Positions 19,296 through 28,547 of a DNA stretch of 45,213 nt are shown piece by piece; positions within the stretch are counted from its first letter, which is position 1; each line of letters begins with the position of its first letter. The stretch is from Bacteroidota bacterium (GTDB taxonomy: Bacteria > Bacteroidota > Bacteroidia > AKYH767-A > OLB10), in NCBI GenBank assembly GCA_016717325.1, contig JADKFV010000053.1:1-45213 (forward strand), in the 5' to 3' direction. The position numbers and the translations under genes were made by a program. Under the pieces are notes generated by a model. It had not been told where the DNA came from and did not search any database. It was given only the letters and a program-made list of their open reading frames with translations.

Positions 19296-19922
19296 TCAAT
19301 TATCATCTTCAAAAAGTAAATTATCATCTTTACGAAATTGATGTTTTTCGGTATGGTAGTTTATGAAATTTTCTTTGCCACCAAACCAATTTAATACTTC
19401 CAGCTTTTTTAATTTACTTGGATTGTCAATCAGTAACCTATGATACGAACTCCATTTCCAATCTCTGAAATCATCCATCATGCCATGTAGTTGTGGGTTT
19501 GCATGAATGTAAAAGACTAACCATGTAAAATATGATTCGCTATCCACCAAAGCACGCTTGAATGGCGTTTGAAACAACGTTCCGATTCTATCATGTTGTT
19601 TATTGAATGCCATGGCATAAGACTGAAAGAATTTGCGAAAATTTTTAAATACAATATCGTGGGCTGTTGTATCGGGATTTAGATTTGACAAGTTTTTGTA
19701 AGCTGTTAAATTTTGGATGCGCACCAACAAATGAAAATGGTTTCCCAATAAACAATATGCATAAGTATCAATAACGGGTGATAAATATTTGTCAAATCTT
19801 TTTAAAAAGAATTCGAAATTACCCTCATTGCGAAACATTGGTTTTCGGTCAACGGTTCTGTTATAAATATGATAGAATTTATCTTCTTCAAATTTTGTGT
19901 AATAGTGTTCTGTTTTTGCCAT
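19296..19922 (-). CDS. RAYT/Y1 transposase (REP-associated tyrosine transposase type)
   Basis: From the ATG at 19922 the protein has about 208 residues; an in-frame start at 19961 would add 13 more. It has the HUH motif NHFHLLVR and a conserved region NFRKFFQSYAMAFNK with the likely catalytic tyrosine, then GTLFQTPFKR and HANPQLHG. The start YHIYNRTVDR is characteristic of Bacteroidota single-gene members. These enzymes nick single-stranded DNA by a tyrosine linkage and are thought to spread short palindromes. The frame is intact. It lies between the GH3 gene and a duplicated GH3 tail, and a 39-bp palindrome is beside its 3' end. Confidence 0.9.
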   Translation of the reverse strand: MAKTEHYYTKFEEDKFYHIYNRTVDRKPMFRNEGNFEFFLKRFDKYLSPVIDTYAYCLLGNHFHLLVRIQNLTAYKNLSNLNPDTTAHDIVFKNFRKFFQSYAMAFNKQHDRIGTLFQTPFKRALVDSESYFTWLVFYIHANPQLHGMMDDFRDWKWSSYHRLLIDNPSKLKKLEVLNWFGGKENFINYHTEKHQFRKDDNLLFEDDN

Positions 19923-20129
19923 TTGTTGTTTTTGTTTTTGATGGTACAGGATTATTTTCATCCACTACCATATCATTGTGAAACAAATTAATACATTTCA
20001 ATCAGTATCCGCAATATACTCTTTTGTAAAAGAATAATGTTGAAGTTTAAGAAAGTAAACGCGTACAAGTTTAATTAGCCAAAATTCGTTAACAACAAAG
20101 TTTCTTTCTTTAATGAAAAGCAAACAATT

Positions 20130-20270
20130 ACCATAATGCCAATAAACATTGAAATGTTTAAGCAATTTAATAATCAGAATGAGGAAATTGTTGAAGCTGC
20201 GAAATACAAAATAATGATTGGTGCTTCATCCAGAGATTTGAGATTGAAGGGTGTGGTTGTGGTGAGATAA
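20130..20270 (+). pseudogene. Duplicated 3' end of a GH3 glycosidase
   Basis: This stretch repeats the last 45 codons of the GH3 gene (19045-19179). It encodes MPINIEMFKQFNNQN, EEIVEAAKYKIMIGASSRD and LRLKGVVVVR before a TAA. By my count about 11 of 129 bases differ. Most changes are synonymous or conservative (Lys to Arg, Ile to Val), as expected of a paralogue that once was under selection. Nothing upstream (19962-20129) resembles GH3. I infer the remains of a second tandem GH3 gene whose body was lost, with the transposase now in between. Confidence 0.8.
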
Positions 20271-20305
20271 AATAGAGATTGCGTTTATACATTTATTTCA
20301 CATAA

Positions 20306-22455
20306 TCAATTTATAAAAACCTCATCAATAAAAAACCATCCTTTATCTCCTTTGCCGGGATGCCATGCTGGTAATTTTGGAACCGGCATAGAAATAATCT
20401 TTAAGGATTTGATGTTAGCTGCAGTAAACGATAATTCAAATGCTTTAGTAAATGGGGGTTGTAATTTAGTTGGTTGTTCAGGTGAAATACGTTTTAATAG
20501 TTTCAAATTATTTTTGTTTGTACCACCCCATACTTCAATGTAAACAGGAGGCATTATATAGCTGCCAACATCAACTAAAGAATTTAGCGTTACACTTTTT
20601 ACGTTTATTATTGAATCGAATAAAAACAAGGTCTCCATTTTATTTTCTCTGAATCCAACCCATTTACCGTTTTTAAAATTGGTAGCTTCTCCGGTTACTA
20701 AATCGGATAATGTTTTTGCGCCATCGCCTCTATATTGCACATCGGCAGGTTGCAGATGTATTATCGAATCGGGTTTATACTTTGAACTGAAAAAATATTT
20801 TTCCATCACATCGCTGCTGTACCAACCTTGTTTATATGCTTTTGCTTTTACGGTTACATTATGTGTGAGCACAATATTGTTGTTGTACGTTTCAGCGTTT
20901 ACACTGTCGGGTTCGGTGCCATCTAATGTGTAATGTATTGTTACGCCATTGATGTAATGTTTTAGATTAAGGTTAACAGGAGTATTAATTATTTGCTCTT
21001 CGTTAAGCAGAATAGGAGGGGTGAGCTTTAAAATGGTGGTGTTCCCTTTAAATCCTTTTTCAAATTCAACATTTTTCATTTTGGTTTTTAATTCAGCAAT
21101 ATCAGCATCTGTAAGTGGCGTACTCCAAACATATACATGCGTTAATTTTTTCAGTGCTGATAATTTAAGCACATCATCCTTTTTTATTGATGTTCCTGAT
21201 AATGAAAGCTGACGCAACTCCTGCAGTTTATTCAACTCGCCCAAAGTTTTTCCGGTGATGTTTGTAAATGCAAGGTTGAGTTTTCGCAATGCTGTCAGTT
21301 GCCCAATGGTTTTTAATTGCTCATCGGTTGTGGGTGTTTTATTTAAATTGAGTGATACCAATTGTTCTTTAACAGTAAGTAGCTCATTTAATTTTTCGGG
21401 CGAAAAAAACTTAGCACTGAAAAACGATGCTGTCAAAGCAGGTGAGCCATTTGCTATTGGCTCCACCAACAAATAATTTGTGTTTAGATTTTTAATTTTT
21501 GATTCATCTGCTGCGTCAAAATCATAATCATCGGTTTCAATGGTATTGAAAATCGAATTGGCAATTAATCGAAGCGAGTTAGATGGGTTTAATGATGCAA
21601 CTTTGATATTGAAGTCGGCACCGCTTTTAATCCATAAATTTAAAATTTGAATTTCCTGCTCGGTCAACTGTGGCTTACCAGTTGGAGGCATATGTTTTTT
21701 GGCTTCCATTGGGAGGTGTATCCTGTTTAGCAATAAGCCAAAATCGGCTGCTGTGCTATCCCATAATTTTCCATTCTTCCCACCTTTCAATAGCAGTGCC
21801 TCAGTTTCCATCACCAATTCGCCTTTTGCTTTTTTACTATTATGGCAACTCATGCATTTGGTTTTTAAAATGGGTTGAACCATATCTTTATAAACTGTTG
21901 CATCTTCAATCAAAACCGTTTGCTGCTGTGTTTCGGGCAATATTGGCGATAGTAAATAATTTTTTCCATGTGTAATTTCACATCCAAGATGTCCGGTAAA
22001 AACTATAATTACTAAACTCAATAAGGCAATAGAAGTATTTAACCAGTTGATGCTTTTTATTTTTTCGCGGTAAGCAAACCATAGCGTTGTAATGATTGCA
22101 ACTGAAACGCCACTCCATTTATGCCATTGTAAAGCATCGGCTTCATATCCATTTTCTTTCGACAGCAATAATCCCATCAATGCTGTAATCGAAGATGTAA
22201 AGCTGTAATTAAAAGTAACCAGTCGCCAATGTTTTTTGTCTGCTCATTTGCTTTGTTGTTTTTGTTGCTAAATAAAGTATAAAAAACAAAAAGTATGAGT
22301 AACGAAATTGGAAAGTGAAGTAATAGCGGGTGCATACGTCCTATCACTTGCACTGCGGGCGGTATTACAAGCCTGCTATCAAGCAACAACAAAAATACCA
22401 GCAAGCAATTGATGGCAAAGCAAATATTGAAAAGAATGTTTTTGGTACGCTGCAT
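20306..22455 (-). CDS. DUF2231 membrane protein with planctomycete-type cytochrome c, LRRs and chitobiase-like C-terminal domain (one frameshift)
   Basis: Corrected length is about 716 residues. The N-terminus has several membrane spans of the DUF2231 type (GRMHPLLLHFPISLL ... SSITALMGLLLS ... GHLGCEITHG). A heme-binding CMSCHNSKKAKGEL (CxxCH) follows, typical of planctomycete cytochrome C domain PSCyt1, with MPPTGKPQLT after it. Then come leucine-rich repeats (ALRKLNLAFTNITG, ELRQLSLSGTSIK), a chitobiase/FN3-associated segment (IHYTLDGTEPDS), and a C-terminal LPAWHPGKGDKGWFFIDEV like discoidin-type sugar-binding ends. A frameshift near 22195-22205 is mended by one more T. Its start is one base after the stop of the upstream gene. 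Likely an inner-membrane-anchored electron carrier or heme protein facing the periplasm; function unknown. Confidence 0.85.
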
Positions 22456-22456
22456 T

Positions 22457-23248
22457 TTAATACAATTTTATTTCATCGATAAACATCCAAGCATGCTCGC
22501 CTTTTGCCTGATGCCATGCCGGCATGTTTTTTACCGGTATAAGGGTTATCGAAATTTTGTTTGTTTTTATCTTACTCCTTGTGGTGATTATTTTAAAGTT
22601 GCATAGGCTTCCCGATGTTTCTTTTTCTGCAATAAAGTTTTCGGTTCCAAAATTTTTAAAACTTCTCGATGCACTATCATACCAACGCACTATTATTTTT
22701 TCGGGTATAAAAATCCAGCTGCTTTCACTTTGCAAAAAATCGAACAATACTTTATTTATAGTTTGTTCTTTTTCTAAGTTCATTACTATATCAACCGTAT
22801 CGCAATTAAAACCCATCCAGGTATTGCTTCCAAGCTGATTTATTCCACCATTATTATCAATCAAAGTATTGGCACCATTACCGGGATATTTTACGTTGGG
22901 TAGTGTTGACTCCAGCGATTGCACCGCAAAACCATTTTTAATAAAAGTAACGGTAACATTATATGACGGGATAAATTGTTTGCCAAAAGCTTTTGCTTTT
23001 ACTGTAGTAAAATTATTTTTTATAAGTATGGGTTTAGTATAAATGGGGTCTTGCAAGGTGGGTTCTGAATTGTTTAATGTGTAATGCACTGTAGTTTCGC
23101 TTTGCGCAAATTTTAATTCAACAGCAGTTTCATTCGTAAAAAAAATGGAATTGTATTTTAAAATCGGTGGTGCCAACCGAAAAACATCTTGTGCTAAAAT
23201 GGATATCGGTAACGAAAGTAAAAGTAAAAGGATATAATATTTCATCAT
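22457..23248 (-). CDS. Exported FN3-associated/chitobiase C-terminal-like and discoidin-like protein
   Basis: The 263-residue protein has a signal peptide (LLLLSLPISILAQ). Residues about 25-100 form a chitobiase/hexosaminidase C-terminal-like (FN3-associated) fold, with the marker HYTLNNSEPTLQDPIYTKP. The rest resembles the discoidin-like region of GH20 hexosaminidases, with GSNTWMGFNCDTVDIVMNL and NMPAWHQAKGEHAWMFIDEIKLY. It has no catalytic domain. It shares both domains with the next gene, so I infer a paired substrate-binding protein. It starts within an ATGA overlap of the NHL-protein stop and ends one base before the next start. Confidence 0.82.
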   Translation of the reverse strand: MMKYYILLLLLSLPISILAQDVFRLAPPILKYNSIFFTNETAVELKFAQSETTVHYTLNNSEPTLQDPIYTKPILIKNNFTTVKAKAFGKQFIPSYNVTVTFIKNGFAVQSLESTLPNVKYPGNGANTLIDNNGGINQLGSNTWMGFNCDTVDIVMNLEKEQTINKVLFDFLQSESSWIFIPEKIIVRWYDSASRSFKNFGTENFIAEKETSGSLCNFKIITTRSKIKTNKISITLIPVKNMPAWHQAKGEHAWMFIDEIKLY

Positions 23249-24284
23249 GCTACCGGTATTAGTTTGTAAGGATATACATGGTCAGAATTCCATTGGGCTA
23301 CATATAAGTTTTCATCAGCATCGATGCATACATCGTGCGGATATTTAAATGCCATTATGGTTTGATACATTTCATCTAACTTATTGTTGATATACGTAGG
23401 TTGGTTGCCGGCAATGTTTGAAACCACTTTATTGTTTTTATCAAGTATTGTTACAAAGCCCGATTGCTGCCACAATCTACTCTGGCTTTGTAATACTGCT
23501 GCATATAAATATTCACCATGAATAACAGGGCGGCATACCCATGCACCGGGTAAATCAATCGTATCAATAAAAATTCCATCAAGTGTATATCGCTTAAAAG
23601 CATTTTGCTCTCGCGAGGTAACTATGAGAACAGGATTGTTTTTATCTCGGTTATCATAGCAAATACCATGAGCATTTTTCAAATGTTTTTCTTCTGTTCC
23701 GCGCCCGCCCCAATACCTGATGTAATTGCCTTTAGAATCATACTGAATTATAAAATCTTTTCCGTAGCCATCAGCAACATAGATATCGCCATTAGGTGCA
23801 ATAGCTGTTTCGGTGGGAATGTATTCTGTAGCGTTAAGATAAGCGCCAGTTTCTTTTGGATAGTCGAGCGTTAATAAAACACGGCCATCAATAGTTGTTT
23901 TAATTACCTGATGCCTGTTGTTATCACAAATAAATAAAACGTCTTCGCCATTTTCATTAAATAAAGTTAGGCCATGTGCACCAGGATATTCATTGCCCCA
24001 TGTTTTAATTAGTTTTCCTTTTTGGTCGTAAATAATAACATTGTTTTTTTAATTTCATTGGTGAGTAAAATAATTCGTCCGGCTTTATCTTGAACCATTT
24101 CGTGGCAGTCTTTCACAGGGTAACGATTAAAATCCAAAGCGCCCCATTTGGTATCAATGTGGTAACGTTTATTATGGTGACCAAAAATAATTTCGTTTTT
24201 ATCTTTTGCAGTCATTAGTGATGGCATACTTAGCATGCCACATGTAATGATTGAAGATTGTTGCAAAAATGTTTTACGATTCAT
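23245..24284 (-). CDS. NHL-repeat six-bladed beta-propeller protein (one frameshift)
   Basis: Corrected length is about 346 residues. The N-terminus NRKTFLQQSSIITCGML is a signal or Tat-like leader. Repeats follow: RYPVKDCHEMVQDKAGRI, KGKLIKTWGN...GAHGLT, GEDVLFICDNNRHQVIKTT, PNGDIYVADGYGKDFIIQYD, HGICYDN, PHDVCIDADENLYVAQWNSDHV. These are NHL blades as in peptidyl-glycine lyase-like or SMP-30-like propellers. A frameshift in a T7 run (24045-24052) splits the frame; one extra base restores NNVIIYDQKGK. NHL propellers bind ligands or act as lyases/lactonases, and the activity here is not clear. It overlaps the following gene by ATGA; a 250-bp repeat-bearing gap precedes it. Confidence 0.83.
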
Positions 24285-24345
24285 TTATGTTTTTGAAATA
24301 TTTATTTATTTAGTAGGTGAGATTTTTTTTAAAGAGAATTCTTAA

Positions 24346-24500
24346 CCGCAAAGAACGCAAAGAAGAAATGCCGCAAAGAGCGCAAAGAAGAAATACGGCA
24401 ATGAGAATTATCGCAAAGAACGCAAAGAAGAAATGCCGCAAAGAACGCAAAGAAGAAATACCGCAAAGAGCGCAAAGAAGAATTTCCGCAAAGAAAACAA
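24346..24500. repeat. 25-bp tandem repeat, about five copies
   Basis: The unit is CCGCAAAGARCGCAAAGAAGAAAT plus one base. Copies lie at 24346-24370, 24371-24395 and in a further run near 24412-24486, with one damaged copy between and a partial one at the end. It falls inside the operon between the DUF1501 and NHL genes. It could lower or end transcription, but no T run is present. Confidence 0.85.
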
Positions 24501-24534
24501 GTACGAAAGATCACAAAGCATAATGCTAAAATAT

Positions 24535-25985
24535 CTAAGCCATCAAACCATTTATAACATTGCCCGATACATCAGTTAAGCGATAACGTCTGCCTAAATG
24601 TTTGTAAGTCAGCTGCTCATGATTTAAGCCCATCAGATTTAAAACGGTTGCATGAAAATCATGAACATGCACAGGATTTTTTACAATGTTATATCCAAAC
24701 TCATCGGTTTCACCATAGTGACTCCCGGTTTAACACCACCACCTGCCATCCAGATGGTAAAGCAACGCGGGTGATGGTCGCGGCCATAATTATCTTTTGT
24801 CAACGTGCCCTGACAGTAATTTGTTCGGCCAAATTCACCTCCCCAAATCACAAGTGTTTCGTCAAGCAACCCACGTTGTTTTAAATCGGTAATTAATGCT
24901 GCGCTTGCCTGATCAACATCCATACATTGTGTACGAATTTCGGACGGTAAATTATTATGACCATCCCAACCCTGATGATACAATTGTACAAAGCGAACAC
25001 CGTTTTCTGATAGCTTACGCGCAAGCAAACAGTTGGCTGCATAGGTGCCGGGAATCAAACATTCAGGACCATAAAGTTTAACAATGCTTTCGGGTTCCTT
25101 GCTCATATCAGTAATTTCGGGTACGGCAGTTTGCATGCGAAAAGCCATTTCGTATTGCTGAATTTTTGTAGTGATTTCGGGGTCACCAAATTCTGTAAAT
25201 GAAGCCTCGTTTAAATCATTTAATTTATCAATCATCTTTCTGCGGTCTGTAGTATTTATGCTCGAAGGATTGTTGAGATACAACACCGGATTATCGCCAC
25301 TACTAAATTGCACACCTTGATGAATGGAATCTAAAAATCCATTTGTCCATAATTTAGAATATACGCCTTGCCCGTTTCCTTTTCCTTTTGAAAGTAAAAC
25401 ACAAAATGCCGGAAGGTTTTTATTTTCGCTGCCAAGTCCATAACTCAGCCACGAACCCATACTGGGACGGTTACCAACCTGCGCACCGGTTTGAAAAAAA
25501 GTTAATGCCGGGTCGTGATTTATGGCCTCGGTAAACATTGATTTTACAATACATAAATCGTCAGCAATAGCGGCCGTGTAAGGCAATAAATTACTAAACC
25601 ATGCTCCGGCTTTTCCATGTTGCTTAAAATCGAAAAGGCTTCCTGCCAAAGGAAATTTTGTTTGGTCGGCAGTCATGCCTGTTAAGCGTTGCCCATTGCG
25701 TATAGATGCCGGAAGTTCTTGTCCAAACATTTCTTGCAGTTTGGGTTTGTAATCAAATAAATCTAATTGCGATGGTGCACCATTTTGAAATAAATAAATT
25801 ATGCGTTTTGCCTTTGGAGCAAATTGAGGCAAGTGATTTAATATTGTTTCTTCGGTATGTTCGCCACCAAATAAATCGGGTATTAATAATGAACCCAATG
25901 CAACACTGCCAATTCCCAAACTTAACCGCGACAAAAATTTTCTGCGGTTTAAATTTAGACCATATTCTAACGTTTCTTTTTTCAT
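24535..25985 (-). CDS. DUF1501 family protein (one frameshift near its end)
   Basis: Corrected length is about 483 residues. The leader NRRKFLSRLSLGIGSVALG has a loose Tat-like pattern (RRKFL). The body shows the DUF1501 hallmarks: RIIYLFQNGAPSQLDLFDYKP, NHDPALTFFQTG, GSWLSYGLGSEN, HQGWDGH, IWGGEFGRT and GRDHHPRCFTIWMAGGG. DUF1501 is related to the alkaline phosphatase/sulfatase fold, but its substrates are unknown. A frameshift near 24722-24727 is mended by one more base, after which the frame reads YGETDEFGYNIV, HVHDFHATVLNLMGL and ends at 24535. The start ATG at 25985 overlaps the DUF1553 gene end. Confidence 0.9.
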
Positions 25986-25987
25986 CA

Positions 25988-28314
25988 CTATGTTTTTGTA
26001 ATTGCTTCTTCCATGTTATAAATCATGTTTATGGTTTTCATCAAAGATGCAAAAGATGTTTGGTCAGAAATTTTTGTAAATGGAAACTCACCAACTTTTA
26101 TTGTAGAGTCGGCTTTCAATTTGTTTGTATTAAAAAACTGTAATTGCTCGTTAAAGTATGCCGTAAGAATTTCGTCTTCTTTTGCGTTTGGCTTGCGGCA
26201 AATAATTAATCGAAAAGCTTTTTTTTATTTTTTATTGGCAATGATTTTTCGTCCATTAGTTTTTGTGCCAATACACGCGATGCTTCCAGTACTGTAGGGT
26301 CATTCATCATCATCAATGCTTGTAATGGTGTGTTTGTTTTTGAGCGCTTTACTTCACACTGGTCGCGGTTGCTGGCATCGAACAATGCCATACCCGGAGG
26401 TGGCAAGGTTAGTTTGATAAACGTATACATTCCTCTTCGATATAAATCATCGCCCTTATCTTGTTTATAAGTTGCCAGTTCACCGCGTCCCGATGTAGCG
26501 CCTTCCCACAAGCCTTTAGGCTGATATGGTTTAACGCTTGCTCCGCCAATTGTTTTTATAAGTAAACCACTACTGCTTAAAACTAAATCTCTTATAAATT
26601 CTGCCGGTAAACGATTTCTTGGTCCGCGTGATAAGTAAATATTATCAGGATCTCTTTTTTGTTTTTCGTTATTTGTTTTTACCGATTGCCTGTATGTTGC
26701 CGATAGTGCAATTTGTTTTACCAGTCGTTTTATGTTCCATCCGTTTTGCATAAAATCAACAGCAAGCCAATCCAACAATTCGGGATGTGTGGGTAGTTCA
26801 CCTTGCATGCCAAAGTCGCCCGAAGTTTTTACAATGCCACGTCCAAAAAATTCCTGCCACATTTGATTTACAAAAACACGTGCTGTTAACGGATTCAATT
26901 TATCGGTAGTCCATTTTGCCAAACCTACACGATTACGTTCATATTTTTTATCATCAAATTTCATCACTGCCGGAATTGCCGATGGTAACAGTGCATCACC
27001 AATAGGTTTATCATATTGCCCGCGATCGAGCAAATAAGTTTTGCGCAACGTATCTTCTTCCATTACCGAAACCGTCATAGCGCCTGTATCCTTTTTATTA
27101 ATGAATGATAAAACATTTTTTAAATCATCATCACTGATTTTTAAAATGGGAAATTTCGCAGGCTTCGAACTACTAACATCACCTTCGAAGCCCCGCTCTT
27201 TAGTGTTATTAAAAAATGCCGCTAACGAAAAATAATCTTTTTGTTTGAAAGGGTCATACTTATGATCGTGGCATTGAGCACATTCAACAGTTATACCTTG
27301 TATACCTTTGCTAAAAGTTTTTGTTTTATCTATTAAATATTCAATGCGATATTCTTCAGGGATAACACCACCTTCTTCGGTATATTTATTATTGCGAAAA
27401 AATGCTGTAGCTAAAATTTGTTCTTTAGTTGCATTGGGCAACATATCACCAGCTATCTGCCAGGTAATAAATTGATTGTAGGGCATATTGATATTAAAGG
27501 CATGAATTACCCAATCGCGCCACGGCCATTGCGTGCGGATGTTGTCGTCCTGATAACCGTAACTATCGGCATAGCGGGCAACATCTAACCAATGCACGGC
27601 CATCTTTTCGCCATACTGCGGAGTGCTCAATAACTCATCAACAATTTTTTCATAAGCATTTGCCGATTTATCATTCATGAATTTATCCATCATCGCTATT
27701 GAAGGTGGCAGTCCGGTTATATCAAACGATACTCTTTTTAGTAAACGTTCTTTATCAGCTTCATCATTTGGTGTAAAACCTTTCTCTTCAAATTTATTGG
27801 CAATAAAATAATCGATCTCGTTTTTTGCCCAGTCACTATTTTTAATTTTTGGTAGTGCACTTTTTTGTGGCGGAATAAATGCCCAATGTGTTTCGTACTT
27901 GCCGCCTTGCTCAATCCATTTTTTAAATAAGGAAATTTCATAGTCACTCAACTTACCTAAATGTGCTGCGGGCGAAGGCATTAAATAAGATGTGTCGTTT
28001 GATGATATTCTTTTATACAATTCCGATTCATTTGGCTTGCCTGCTACTATTGCAAATGCTCCTTTGGTTTCGGTAAGTGGTGCGTAAGCATTAGCTGCAA
28101 TATCCAATCGTAAATTTGCTGCACGTTTATTTGCATCGGGGCCGTGGCACTTAAAACATTTATCGGAAAGAATAGGGCGTATATGAAAATTATAACTTAC
28201 AACATCGGGTAGCTTATTTGCATCATGCTCATTGCTATGCCAGCAAGAAACAACCATGCAAATGCAAAAAGTCAAAAGCACAACTATTGATATAATATTT
28301 TTCTTTTGCACCAC
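25988..28314 (-). CDS. DUF1549/DUF1553 protein with planctomycete-type cytochrome c domain (one frameshift)
   Basis: Corrected length is about 775 residues. The N-terminus looks like a lipoprotein (MVVSC). PSCyt1 follows with CFKCHGPD (CxxCH) and LRLD. A DUF1549 domain then carries DITGLPP, VDELLSTPQYGE, HWLDVARYADSYGYQ and CAQCHDHKYDP, and DUF1553 carries FVNQMWQEFFGRGIV, GDFGMQGELPTHPELLDWLA, RNRLPAEFIRD and SKTNTPLQALMMMND. A frameshift in a T8 run near 26218-26228 is mended by one base and leads to FRLIICRKPNAKEDE and a TAG at 25988. The start is GTG at 28314. These proteins are greatly expanded in Planctomycetes and Verrucomicrobia next to DUF1501, and their reaction is unknown. Confidence 0.9.
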
Positions 28315-28330
28315 ATTAATTTATGTTGAG

Positions 28331-28338
28331 CAAAGTTA
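28331..28338 (-). promoter_or_regulatory. Bacteroidota -7 box for the DUF1553-DUF1501 operon
   Basis: The minus strand reads TAACTTTG, a full match to TAnnTTTG, 17 bp before the GTG start. A good -33 TTTG is not evident. Confidence 0.45.
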
Positions 28339-28547
28339 ATTAATATTATGCTGCTGCTCCATATTAATTATTGAGTGATAATATTTTTATGAAATTGTTT
28401 TTCAGATTTTGAGTGGGTATTGACATACGAATAATTGATGCTTCATTGTCATCAAATAGTTTAACTATCTGACAAAAAAATAATCTTTTAGTAAGGACTT
28501 ATATTCAATATTTGCTCAAATACCTTGTGGAAAGAAATCATCATTTT

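Noticed and set aside
24346..24500. The tandem repeats as a possible CRISPR array
   Set aside because: The units are directly adjacent with no unique spacers, and there are no cas genes.
24317..24523. A 68-residue + strand reading frame across the 25-bp repeats
   Set aside because: It is the translation of a tandem repeat (KNAKKKCRKERKEE-like) with no family resemblance and no start context; it is kept as a repeat only.
24535..25985. DUF1501 protein as the substrate of the nearby FGE
   Set aside because: No CxPxR sulfatase signature is visible in it; the proximity is only suggestive.
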